From Isoetes taiwanensis (taxonomy: Eukaryota; Streptophyta; Lycopodiopsida; Isoetales; Isoetaceae): a stretch of DNA of 64,000 bases. The stretch is from NCBI GenBank assembly GCA_021234155.1, contig JAJEKV010000086.1, forward strand, positions 3,519,461 through 3,583,460. The letters are read 5' to 3'. Shown here piece by piece: positions 49,948 to 58,309 of this stretch (within the stretch, counting starts at the first letter, position 1; each line of letters opens with the position of its first letter). The position numbers and the translations under genes were made by a program. Below the pieces are notes generated by a model. It was not told the DNA's origin and made no database searches. It saw only the letters and a list, made by a program, of their open reading frames with translations.

Positions 49948-52610
49948 TTAGTTCATAATATTGTCCTTCAATGACACTAGTGCCAAAGCAGAGTATTCAT
50001 TTCCATAGTCATCAATTGAATCTTCTTCCAATGCATGCTTTTCCCCTGGTGCACATGAGAACATAGTATGAAACACCTTCCACATTGTCCAGTCCGCAAA
50101 AGACACAAATACATCCAAATGCCTACAAGTGTCATCTAAACCAGCCTTCCCCCTCTGATACAAAACTTCCACATCATTTTCAGCTTCAACACGAGGGCAA
50201 TATGATCCGTGGGCTCCAAACTTTTAGAGACCATTCTCCACAATGTTTAATGTTCTCACAATTCAACCAATTGAAGTTAATGCAAGCATCACAAAAGCAC
50301 GAGAGTGGTCTCGCATAGCAACTTTGTTGGATCTCATTGGTTTATAGTTGACACGTAATGTATCCGGGCTGAAAGTACCGTGTAAAGTCTTGCAATTGAA
50401 TGCTTGCTGCCTGTTCACATCTGCTTTTCCAACCTCCCAAAACACCCTTTCACAATCCGATTCCTTGGCCCTTAAAACTGCATAAGCCGCTTCACGACTT
50501 GCCACCGGCATGCCATTTTGTTTTCTCTCGCCGCCTCTCAAGCCACAACTTTGCTATACCAGCCTCGCCATCATGTGTGCCTTTCCCATGGCCGATCCAA
50601 AGAAATTCCATATCACTTTAATTTTATTTTCAACATGGTATCTACAGATTCCATACCATGCACGCAAGCAGATTTGAATTGAGATGCACAACCATCCGAC
50701 CACACATAATGAAGGTTTATGTGTCCACCTCCATTATTCTTAAGCCACCCCAAATGTAATTTAAAACCATGTTGCACAAAATGAGTGTCATGCTTCCTCA
50801 TCATCCTAAACATAGAAATGCACTGCTTTTTTGCTTACCTTCTATTTTCATCATTGAAATATGGACCAAAATACTAATTTGATCGATTCCAATGCTCGGA
50901 TTGCACTTCCCCCTCGGTTTCAATGTGTAGTTCTCTGCAAAGTCAACAAATGCACAACACACTATTATCCCGAGTTTCTCAACATCTTTTAAACTGCTTG
51001 CTCTGCCCGATTATTGTCAGAAAGTTATGATCTCAGAACTTAGCAAGCTGATTTTTCATGTTCTTTAACAAAATGATGCTTTGTCATTCCGATCAACTAA
51101 TCTAAGCCTTACGATGTACCTTTTTGGATGGCTCATTGACATATGCATATACTTGCCACCCACATTCTCAATTCCATCTTCCTCGCTTGGACGAGATGTC
51201 TAATTTCTTCACTCCACATTCATCACATTCGCCTTTGATGCATTTTAGTTTATGCCATTCATCCGTCACATATTTCTCGCAAAACCGCTGACCTCCACAA
51301 GATACTAACATTATCAAAAGTTTTCTTGTTTGCTTGACATACTCCATTGTTTTGTTTGGGATGCACGGACACTACAGCCCATAAGTGCAATTAACATGTA
51401 GGGATCTCCTCATATCATTGAAGGCCTTTCTCAGACAGACCGCTTGCTCATGTTTGACACAACAACATGTGTTTCTCTCCTTCAATTTCCTTATGCAATC
51501 AGGTTTCGGATACTCGAATCGGTCGGCGGCTAATTTTGGTATCGGATTCTCGATATACAAACCGCTGATAAAGCTCGCATCGCAATAACAAAAGCATTAA
51601 AGACCATGTTAGCAAAATGATGTCGGCAACTGGATGCCAAAAGAGTATTGAACTATACTATTGTACAATTAATGTATGTTCTATGTACATAAAATGTCCA
51701 TCCAACAGCCTCCATCGATCTCATTCTCAGACATCTAATGTACATCTAATGTACATCTAATGTACAGCAGTACATCTAATGTACAGCCAACAGTTCCACT
51801 GAACATCCAATGTACATCCAATGTACATCTAATTAATGTTCCAATATTAGTACATCACATTAATGTTACAATATTAGTACAACTAATGTACATATGTCTG
51901 ATTTGTTTGGCTTCATTACCTGAAAGTACACTAAAATGTAGAATGATGTAATTTTGATATTCAAGTACATGTAAATGCAGCTGCATGGACATGTAACTGT
52001 TAATGGATGTACATCTAAAAAGTACCTAATAGCACATCACTGCAAGATTTCTGCTACTATGTAAACAATGTAAAATGCAATACATTTCATGAGAACCATG
52101 TGTATTCATTAACAGGTCACTCGGAACAGAACTAGAATGTACAGAATAAAGTCATGAAAGAATTTTGGAAGAAAACATAAACTCCAAGACTGAATTGATT
52201 CAATTACAAGAGCAAACCTGTGAGATATCAAGGTATTGTATTGCTTGTGTTCTCCTCTTCATGACATCTCTAACCTTTGGTGAAACTTTGGTATTGTCAA
52301 GCCAAAATTCCACGAACCCCGACATTTGATTGAATCATCGATTCTATTTGATCTTGGCATCCTTCCTGCCAAAGCCCATACATTTGCTCCACTTAATGAC
52401 ATTATCTTCCTTCTTGCTGCAGCTTTGGATAAATTTCTTGGCTGTATCTTTAGCAATTTTGAAGAAACATTCTTGTTTATATCTCCTTTTTTTCCAACAA
52501 TCATTGATAACAGTGAATGTTTTGCAGCCAATTTATCTTTGCTATTAGCAAACTTTACTTCTTGAAGTCCATCTTTCAAGTTTCCGATCATTGATTTCAT
52601 AACAATAACT
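49948..52610 (-). pseudogene. Transposase-like gene of nested transposon
   Basis: Read leftward. N-terminal block (52600-52259): LAAKHSLLSMIVGKKG, SSKLLKIQPRNLSKAAARRK, SLSGANVWALAGR, then FGLTIPKFHQ. Cysteine-rich middle (51560-51372): KERNTCCCVKHEQAVCLRKA and NDMRRSLH, followed by C-x-C text near 51,230. C-terminal core (50813-50613): KHDTHFVQHGFKLHLGWLKN and WSDGCASQFKSACVHG, whose Asp in a S-D-G context is a candidate catalytic residue. The three blocks occur in the same order in relic copies A and B where preserved. Frame breaks and the missing end make it inactive as read. An introned gene is also possible. Confidence 0.6.
51655..51900. repeat. CTAATGTACAT tandem motif block
   Basis: ATGTACATCTA is repeated head to tail several times (51,735-51,790), with further ATGTACAT copies around it. 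Confidence 0.85.
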
Positions 52611-53127
52611 TCGAAGGATTTCCAATTCTACGTGTTCAAAACAAAAAAGCCCGTCATCTTTGCAACAAACGATCACAAAAACTAATCTTTGATCTCGACG
52701 AAGCGTTTGCCAAAGAATCGAGGATGCAATCCACCGACCTGCAACACGCTTCTTTATTTGTTTTATGGCATAACACCGCCAATGTCGGCATACTTGCGCT
52801 TAGAACCATCACTTCTATTGGAATTCTCACCCTCCATGAACAGATTGAAATTGATTTGTATTTTGTAGATTCAATTGGCATGTGTTTGTTTCCGGAATTC
52901 CTTCTGTTCGGGTCCGTGAAAGGGGGAATTTCTAAAGGGAGGGACGGATCCATTCGAATTGGTTCGGTGGTTCGGTGGTTAACCAAGAATTTCGGGGGGA
53001 ATGTCAGGGATGATCTTGCAATCATTGCATATCTGACACAAAACGACAAACCATAGTATCTTGATGTACATCTAAAATGTACCCCAAAAAAGCACAAATT
53101 CGTCCTTCAATTCAGTACGATGTACGT

Positions 53128-53149
53128 ACACCCTTTCATGCTTTTACCC
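53128..53149 (-). repeat. Terminal inverted repeat, right
   Basis: Ends CCCTTTCATGCTTTTACCC at 53149, the complement of the left terminus. Confidence 0.9.
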
Positions 53150-53749
53150 TGCTATCTTAGCAAAGTTCTTCACGAACTTCCTGTAGTACCCTGCTAGGCC
53201 GAGAAAACTTCTGACTTCATGCACATTCTTCGGGCGCCGCCAATCGAATGACGGCTTCAATCTTTGCGGGATCCGTCCGAGATGCCTTCACGAGATCACG
53301 TGACCAAGGTATTCCACCTTCTCTGTTGCGAAGTGGCACTTCGACAACTTGGCGTACAACTGGTGCCTCTTCAACTTTTCTAGCACTCTTCTCAAGTGTT
53401 GTATGTGCTCTTCAAGGGATCTGCTATACACCAAAATGTCATCAAAGAAAACAATCACAAAGGTGTCTAAAAACTCCCTGAAGATGTCGTTCATGAGCCT
53501 CATGAACGTTGCGGGGGCATTCGATAAGCCAAAAGGCATTACCGTGAACTCATAATGCCCATACCGCGTTCTGAAGGCGGTCTTATGGATGTCTTCTTCC
53601 TTTATCCGGATCTGATGATAGCCTGACCTTAAGTCGATTTTGGAGAAGACTTTTGCACCTTGGAGCTGATCCATCAAGTCATCTGATCTTGGGAGCGCAT
53701 ATTTGTTCTTAATGGTGTGCTTGTTCAACTGCCTATAGTCTATGCACAT
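53150..53749 (-). pseudogene. Chromovirus reverse transcriptase (N-terminal part)
   Basis: The frame has [55 protein letters not shown], then the catalytic box FFDDILVYS (usually F/Y-V/I-D-D), and VEYLGHVIS. The N-terminal finger/palm order is canonical for Ty3/gypsy RT. The 462-bp open frame ends at 53,288, and after a frame change [16 protein letters not shown] runs to the transposon insertion at 53,149. The enzyme copies element RNA into DNA inside the particle. The thumb and RNase H link resume at 43,894. Confidence 0.9.
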
Positions 53750-53813
53750 CCTTAAACTGCCATCCTTCTTCTTTACAAAGAGAATGGGTGCTCCAAATGG
53801 CGAGACACTAGGT

Positions 53814-54725
53814 CTAATGAAACCTAGGTCGAGCAGCTCCCCTCGCAGAATCGCTTTTTAGCTCGACAACTCCTCGCGTTGTCATTCTATATGGAGCCTT
53901 GCTTGTTGGCTTTGTTCCCCGGTTCGAAAGTGCTATCTCGCACTTTTCGACTCCCCTATAGGAGGAAGTCGCTGATCTCATCCGAAAGAGATCATGGAAC
54001 TCCGTGATCAGCTTAGCTATTTGCTTCGGCAACTTGCTGAGCACCTTGTCTTCTTTGCTTCCTTCCGATTCCGGTTCACTCATCTCAAGCTTGAAGATGT
54101 ATGCCACCTGCTCGCTCTTGATGCACTTGAACATCCGCTTAGAAGACATGCACTGCATGATGGGGACAACTTCTTTACCTGTGATCTCGATGATCTTGCC
54201 GTCAGGTGTTGGAAAGGTCACCTTCCGCTTTCCACAATCGATGACGGCCCCTGCTGGTCCAAGATACTCCATGCCTATGATCAAGTCATACTTGCCAATG
54301 CCCATTACTTCTGCCCCCATCTGGATATTAATCCCTGGCAAATCGATGTCGAAGTTGATTCTCTTGCCTACCGTCTGCCTTACTGCTCCACTTGCTAAGA
54401 CAACGGGTCTTGGCTTTGACTTTAGTGGCTTCAACTTCAACATTTGAACCATTCTGGGGGATGCAAAGTTATGGCTACTTCCTGAGTCTATCAAGACTAT
54501 GATGGTCTTGGCCTTCCCTACTGTGGAAATTACTTTGTACTGGCTCTCTGCTTGCTCTGTATCTATTGCGGCAAAGATGTGACACTCACCCTGAATGTAG
54601 TCGCGGCCTTCCTCGCCGTCGTCGTCAGACAGGATGTCCCAATCTCCCAACTCAAAGCTAGTCTTTGCCTCATGGCGTAGGGGGCGCCACGTCACAATGG
54701 CCTTGGCTGGAAGCACCTGAAGCAA
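53814..54725 (-). CDS. Chromovirus aspartic protease and RT linker
   Basis: A 303-codon open frame. Near residue 80 it reads [16 protein letters not shown], the retropepsin active site (D-S-G-S), followed by the flap/core text [19 protein letters not shown] (the LG-M-x-W/Y-L pattern of gypsy proteases). Later ITEFHDLF leads into the RT start. The frame begins just after a degenerate zinc knuckle (LCFRCFQP) at about 54,730 and ends at a frame change before MCIDYRQ. It would process the Gag-Pol polyprotein. The frame is open over its whole length, unlike most of pol. Confidence 0.85.
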   Translation of the reverse strand: MLQVLPAKAIVTWRPLRHEAKTSFELGDWDILSDDDGEEGRDYIQGECHIFAAIDTEQAESQYKVISTVGKAKTIIVLIDSGSSHNFASPRMVQMLKLKPLKSKPRPVVLASGAVRQTVGKRINFDIDLPGINIQMGAEVMGIGKYDLIIGMEYLGPAGAVIDCGKRKVTFPTPDGKIIEITGKEVVPIMQCMSSKRMFKCIKSEQVAYIFKLEMSEPESEGSKEDKVLSKLPKQIAKLITEFHDLFRMRSATSSYRGVEKCEIALSNRGTKPTSKAPYRMTTRGVVELKSDSARGAARPRFH

Positions 54726-54729
54726 AGCC

Positions 54730-55128
54730 GCTTTCTATGCACTCATCTCTTTTTCCTTGGGCATCGCGCTGCAAAAGGATCGCCTTTGCTTTGGAGTAGT
54801 TTGACCCTCACTGCTTGTCCTTGAAGGACACACCTTCTTCTCTGCTGTTTCCCCAGTTTGCCACCATCACGGGGCTCTAGCCTGGGCCTGGGCCGGCTGC
54901 CCTAGGGCTATAGCTTCTGTCGCCTTACCTTTATCACGGAAATACTTTTGCTTCGCCCGCTATTCCAGGTCCCGGCCCCTGCAAGCTTATAGCCTTGGAC
55001 TCTGCCGATATCGCCCTAGGGTTTATTGCTCTCACAAGCTTATGGATCTCCTCATTCAGCCCCTCAATGTAGCTTTCTCTTTTGCATGCTTCTCTCCCAA
55101 CTTTGGCACATCTACACCTTAGCCTCAT
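54730..55128 (-). pseudogene. Gag C-terminal region with zinc-knuckle remnant
   Basis: MRLRCRCAKVGREACKRESY and IEGLNEEIHKLVRAINP (55128-54934) continue the Gag capsid region. LCFRCFQP at about 54,745 is the first half of a CCHC knuckle whose second half is lost by an indel. A stop and frame changes separate it from the main gag frame. Confidence 0.6.
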
Positions 55129-55175
55129 GAATTCCTCTCAGATATTTCTGACTGATTTGTTTCCACTGTTGGAGC

Positions 55176-55949
55176 CTATAGAACTAACTTTGCATCATCT
55201 TTGGACTTATGTTCCCTTGGGACGTAATGACGCTTGAAGGCTTTAGCAAACTTCCTGAACTTACAAGCATCCCTGCTTAAGCCATGTGCCTTTGCACAAC
55301 CCTTCCACCAAATCCGTGCGGCTCCCTTCAAGTTGGCTGTTGCCACTCTACCTTTGTCTTTATCCTTCATGCCATAAGCATTGCCGTACTCACTCATTTC
55401 GTCCAGCCATGCCTCTGCTTCTAATCCTGACCTGTTCTCCCCCGAGAAATGTTCCAGTTTCCGGGCCTTCCATACATTGCCCAGTACGGAATCTACCTTC
55501 TTCTGATAGTCAGAGGCCCTGGTGTCCCTTTGTCTTCCTTCTATAGTGTCCCTCTGTCTTGCATCTGTAGGGTTCCTCTGCCTTGCATCTGTTCGGTCCT
55601 GGGTTTGCTCTTCGTCTTCCTCGGAGTCGGAGTCGGAATCTGAGCTTGAGTCGGAAGATTCCGGGCTGGAGGATCTCCTTCTCTTGCTCCTCTTTTTGTC
55701 CCTTCCTGTTTTCCGAGCTGATGCTTGTGGCAATTGAGCATTGCCCACCGAACCTGCTCCTGCTTGCGCCGAGAGTAAGGCCTTTATCTGCTCAAGGTCC
55801 GTCCTCATCTGGGATATCTCCTCCTCTGGTGTCATGGGTTCCATTTCTTCGAATAGGTTCCTTGCCGGAGGTGGTCTGGGCGGAGTCTGTTCTTCCCTAA
55901 GGTCTTGGCGTTGTCGTTCCCCTGAGCCCAGGCCTCTAACTGCATACAC
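55176..55949 (-). CDS. Chromovirus Gag
   Basis: A 257-codon open frame. Residues ~40-65 are likely helical (TPEEEISQMRTDLEQIKALL). Residues ~80-145 are a charged, low-complexity segment with RSKRRRSSSPES, an SDSDSDSEEDEEQTQ acidic run and three DARQR/EGRQR repeats. Residues ~165-255 match the Retrotrans_gag core: LEHFSGENRSGLEAEAWLDE, ANLKGAARIWWKG and FRKFAKAFKRHYVPREHK. Gag assembles the particle and packages RNA. The start may lie slightly upstream (MVIPETFC frame overlaps), but the Met at 55949 keeps the core intact. It ends in a stop where related proteins continue, so the capsid end is split off. Confidence 0.85.
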   Translation of the reverse strand: MYAVRGLGSGERQRQDLREEQTPPRPPPARNLFEEMEPMTPEEEISQMRTDLEQIKALLSAQAGAGSVGNAQLPQASARKTGRDKKRSKRRRSSSPESSDSSSDSDSDSEEDEEQTQDRTDARQRNPTDARQRDTIEGRQRDTRASDYQKKVDSVLGNVWKARKLEHFSGENRSGLEAEAWLDEMSEYGNAYGMKDKDKGRVATANLKGAARIWWKGCAKAHGLSRDACKFRKFAKAFKRHYVPREHKSKDDAKLVL

Positions 55950-56094
55950 AAGTGATTCATGGCTATATGGTTAGTTTTCCCTGTTCTCTTGTATTGTTTA
56001 TGTTTGTTGGTATAGTTGTGGGGCAAAAATACATCAACAAAACATTTATTATATAATATTTTAGTACAAAAAGTCTCCGGGATCAAGAGTCTAA

Positions 56095-57613
56095 CTAGTC
56101 TTGAAATCGCCGGTAAGACGGGTTGTCCTCAAGGAACTTCTTAACTTGGGCCGTTCCTACTGAGTGACCCAAGTTCCTGATGACGCTTGCTGACGAGCCA
56201 CCCTGCAAGGCTCTCGCCAGCTCTTCCACCCTGCGGTTGGATGTGAGGGCCGCGGTCACCGCCAATCTCGCCTGACGTCGATGGGGTATGGCGAAGTCGA
56301 AGAGATCGAGTGCCATTGCTCTCTTGACCAGGACAGCATAGTCGACATTTGCCGCTATGCGAGCATGCCTGCCGAAGCCCGAGAGTGCAATCAGCATGAA
56401 CACTCCTTCCTCCCCTCTGGGACTGAACTTGCGGTGTATCACCGCTATTCTCCCATCCAGCAGCAGCGGCAAGTAGTACCTGAGCGACCTGTCGTTGTGT
56501 GTCGCCGAAGCTTCTCCACTTGTTTGGCCTCCCGCCACGCATAATCGCCTCTGTCTATCTCGGTGAGCTCCCGGTAGTCTTCAATTGTGGAGTCGACTCT
56601 CCTGAGGTCGATTCCTCCTCCTCTTGCCGGGGGTGGTGTTGAGGGACTCGGCATTAGGATGCTCGTGGTCTTCCCACGGATCCCCATCTGTTCTTGGAGG
56701 GCGAGGAACTCCTCCTCTGTTGGCAGCTCCCGCTCGTCCATCATTTGCCTGATCTTTCTTTGTAGGCCCCCGATATCTGAAGTCGCTTCCCTGGTAGGTA
56801 TCGGCCTCCCTCACTTGAAGGGAAGTCCGAGGCTCCCCGCGATGAAGTCGTCCATGTCGGTTCCGGCCGCTAGTTGGTGAAGCAGTTCATCCAATGCTGA
56901 GCTCCCTCTCCCGCATTCGGGGAAGGTTACGGATGTGTTGGTGGTAGATACTCCTCTCCGCTGATGATGATAGGGGCTAGGCTTGTGGTGCCTAGCCCAA
57001 GTGGGGAGCAACTCGATGGTCCGGCCGCCTTCCTCGCCGGTTGATCAGCTCTCGCTCTTCGCTTGGCCGTTCTTCGTCGAAGTCGAGCTCGTGTATTCCT
57101 CGCGTCGTCCAACTCCTCTTTCGCCCTCTCTTGCTTCTTGTTCCTCGCTGATCTTTGCAAAAAAGCATCTCGCTCTTCCTTTTGCATTGCTATGGGATCC
57201 ACCTCCATCGGAGGGATAGAGGTTGCTCCCATCGGGTTTTCGCGCTGCGGATGGGATAAGAAAATGGCTAGGGCGGTGTAGGAGAAATACTTGATCCCGC
57301 TGGTCGCCGTGACCATGTAGTCAGGCAGCCTCTACGCCTTGTTGGTTAAGTACTTGGCGATGTTGGGAACATCACCCAAGGCTGTTTGAAGGGATGGGCG
57401 GGGAACGAAGTATCCTATATAAGGGGGGACCTGAACAAGGGAGGGTTCTACCCTAGCTTGAAATTCTTCTAGCACTTGCCTATATGCTGGGGTTGCGTTT
57501 AGCGTAGCTTGGATATCAATTTCCTTCCCAAAGACTTGGAAGATGTCGTTGACATCCGCCTCGGCAGCATGGGCATTGGCGCTGTACCATCGCCCGAAGT
57601 CAGCAGTGGCCAT
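56095..57613 (-). pseudogene. Accessory gene of the chromovirus, unknown function
   Basis: Lies between the H3-like ORF and gag, same strand. Frame 1 (57613-56927) starts MATADFGRWYSANAHAAEAD, has one in-frame TAG at 57,332, then GIKYFSYTALAIFLSHP and a strongly basic/acidic segment (KEERDAFLQRSARNKKQERA, RARLRRRTAKRRARA). Frame 2 (about 56,930-56,450) has ALDELLHQLAAGTDMDDFIA, one stop, then ELPTEEEFLALQEQMGIRGK and YAWREAKQVEKLRR. Frame 3 (56538-56095) has LRYYLPLLLDGRIAVIHRKF, EEGVFMLIALSGFGRHARIA and VKKFLEDNPSYRRFQD, then a stop. Two frame shifts and two stops break what looks like one ~500-codon protein. I recognise no family. Confidence 0.6.
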
Positions 57614-57924
57614 TGATCTAGCGAAGGAGAGAGTATCAAACGGATGTAGAAGCGCCTCAGGGAGCTGGAAGATCGCCTAAGCAGTGGAGAGCAAACTTGC
57701 AGGGTGCTAAATGAGAAATGGGGGACTTATTTATAGAAAAGGGGAAAACCCTAATTTTTGAGTGACCTAAATTTTGCTGGGATTGGGTGATTCTACACTA
57801 TAAGGGGGTGAAATAGCAAATTTGAAGACTTCTTCTAGGGTTTGAGCATGTTAGAATGGACTGATGGACCTATCGCAGCGGTTTGGAAATCATTTAGGTA
57901 TGGCATGGTGAAGAATTGTACGAG

Positions 57925-57991
57925 GTCTCACACGTTGCGCCCAGCCCGAAAATGAAAAAGTCATTTCCTGTCCTGGCGCGACGTGTGAGAC
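57925..57991. repeat. 67-bp hairpin repeat, copy 1
   Basis: GTCTCACACGTTGCGCC and GGCGCGACGTGTGAGAC pair as a 17-bp stem with one G-T-type mismatch, around a 33-base loop with AGCCCGAAAATGAAAAAG. It lies in the spacer between the accessory gene and the H3-like ORF (57,614-58,309), which otherwise holds no gene. Confidence 0.9.
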
Positions 57992-58113
57992 ATGGGTTCA
58001 AATTGGGCTAAACTTAATCAATTTGGATAATTTAAGGCTGTAATTCTACTATAGGCAGAATTGACCCCTTATTTGGTCGATTTGGGGTAGTTTATGGCAC
58101 TTTTGGGCATATG

Positions 58114-58180
58114 GTCTCACACATTGCGCCCAGCCCGAAAATGAGAATCTCATTTCCTGTCCTAGCGCGACGTGTGAGAC
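58114..58180. repeat. 67-bp hairpin repeat, copy 2
   Basis: Same hairpin with a few changes (ACATTGCGCC in the left arm, TAGCGCGACG in the right). Just downstream of the stop of the H3-like ORF. Confidence 0.9.
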
Positions 58181-58309
58181 ATCGTCTCAACTTGCTCGAA
58201 AACTCTAATTCAACTAAAATAAAAGCTAGAATTCCCTAACTTGACTTAATTAAGTTAGCTCAAGCACGTTATTTCCCCAGAAAAATTCTTTATATTAACA
58301 AAATTTTGG

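Larger units (their letters stand above)
43899..53149. mobile_element. 9.25-kb DNA transposon in the RT gene (Sola-like?)
   Basis: The termini are inverted repeats of 22 bp beginning GGGTAAAAGCATGAAAGGG, at 43,899 and (complement) at 53,149. The TGCT duplication and the severed RT frame define the edges exactly. It carries a transposase-like gene leftward in its right half and another broken gene, with Ulp1-protease-like text, rightward in its left half. Blocks of ATGTACAT repeats lie between. The 4-bp duplication and the SDGCASQFKS transposase text suggest the Sola superfamily, but this is from memory of family traits. Both genes are broken. Relic copies A and B at 19.6-23.9 and 35.8-37.7 kb belong to the same family. 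Confidence 0.85.

Noticed and set aside
54004-54447. Plus-strand ORFs opposite the protease
   Set aside because: They are antisense shadows of the well-supported minus-strand protease frame.
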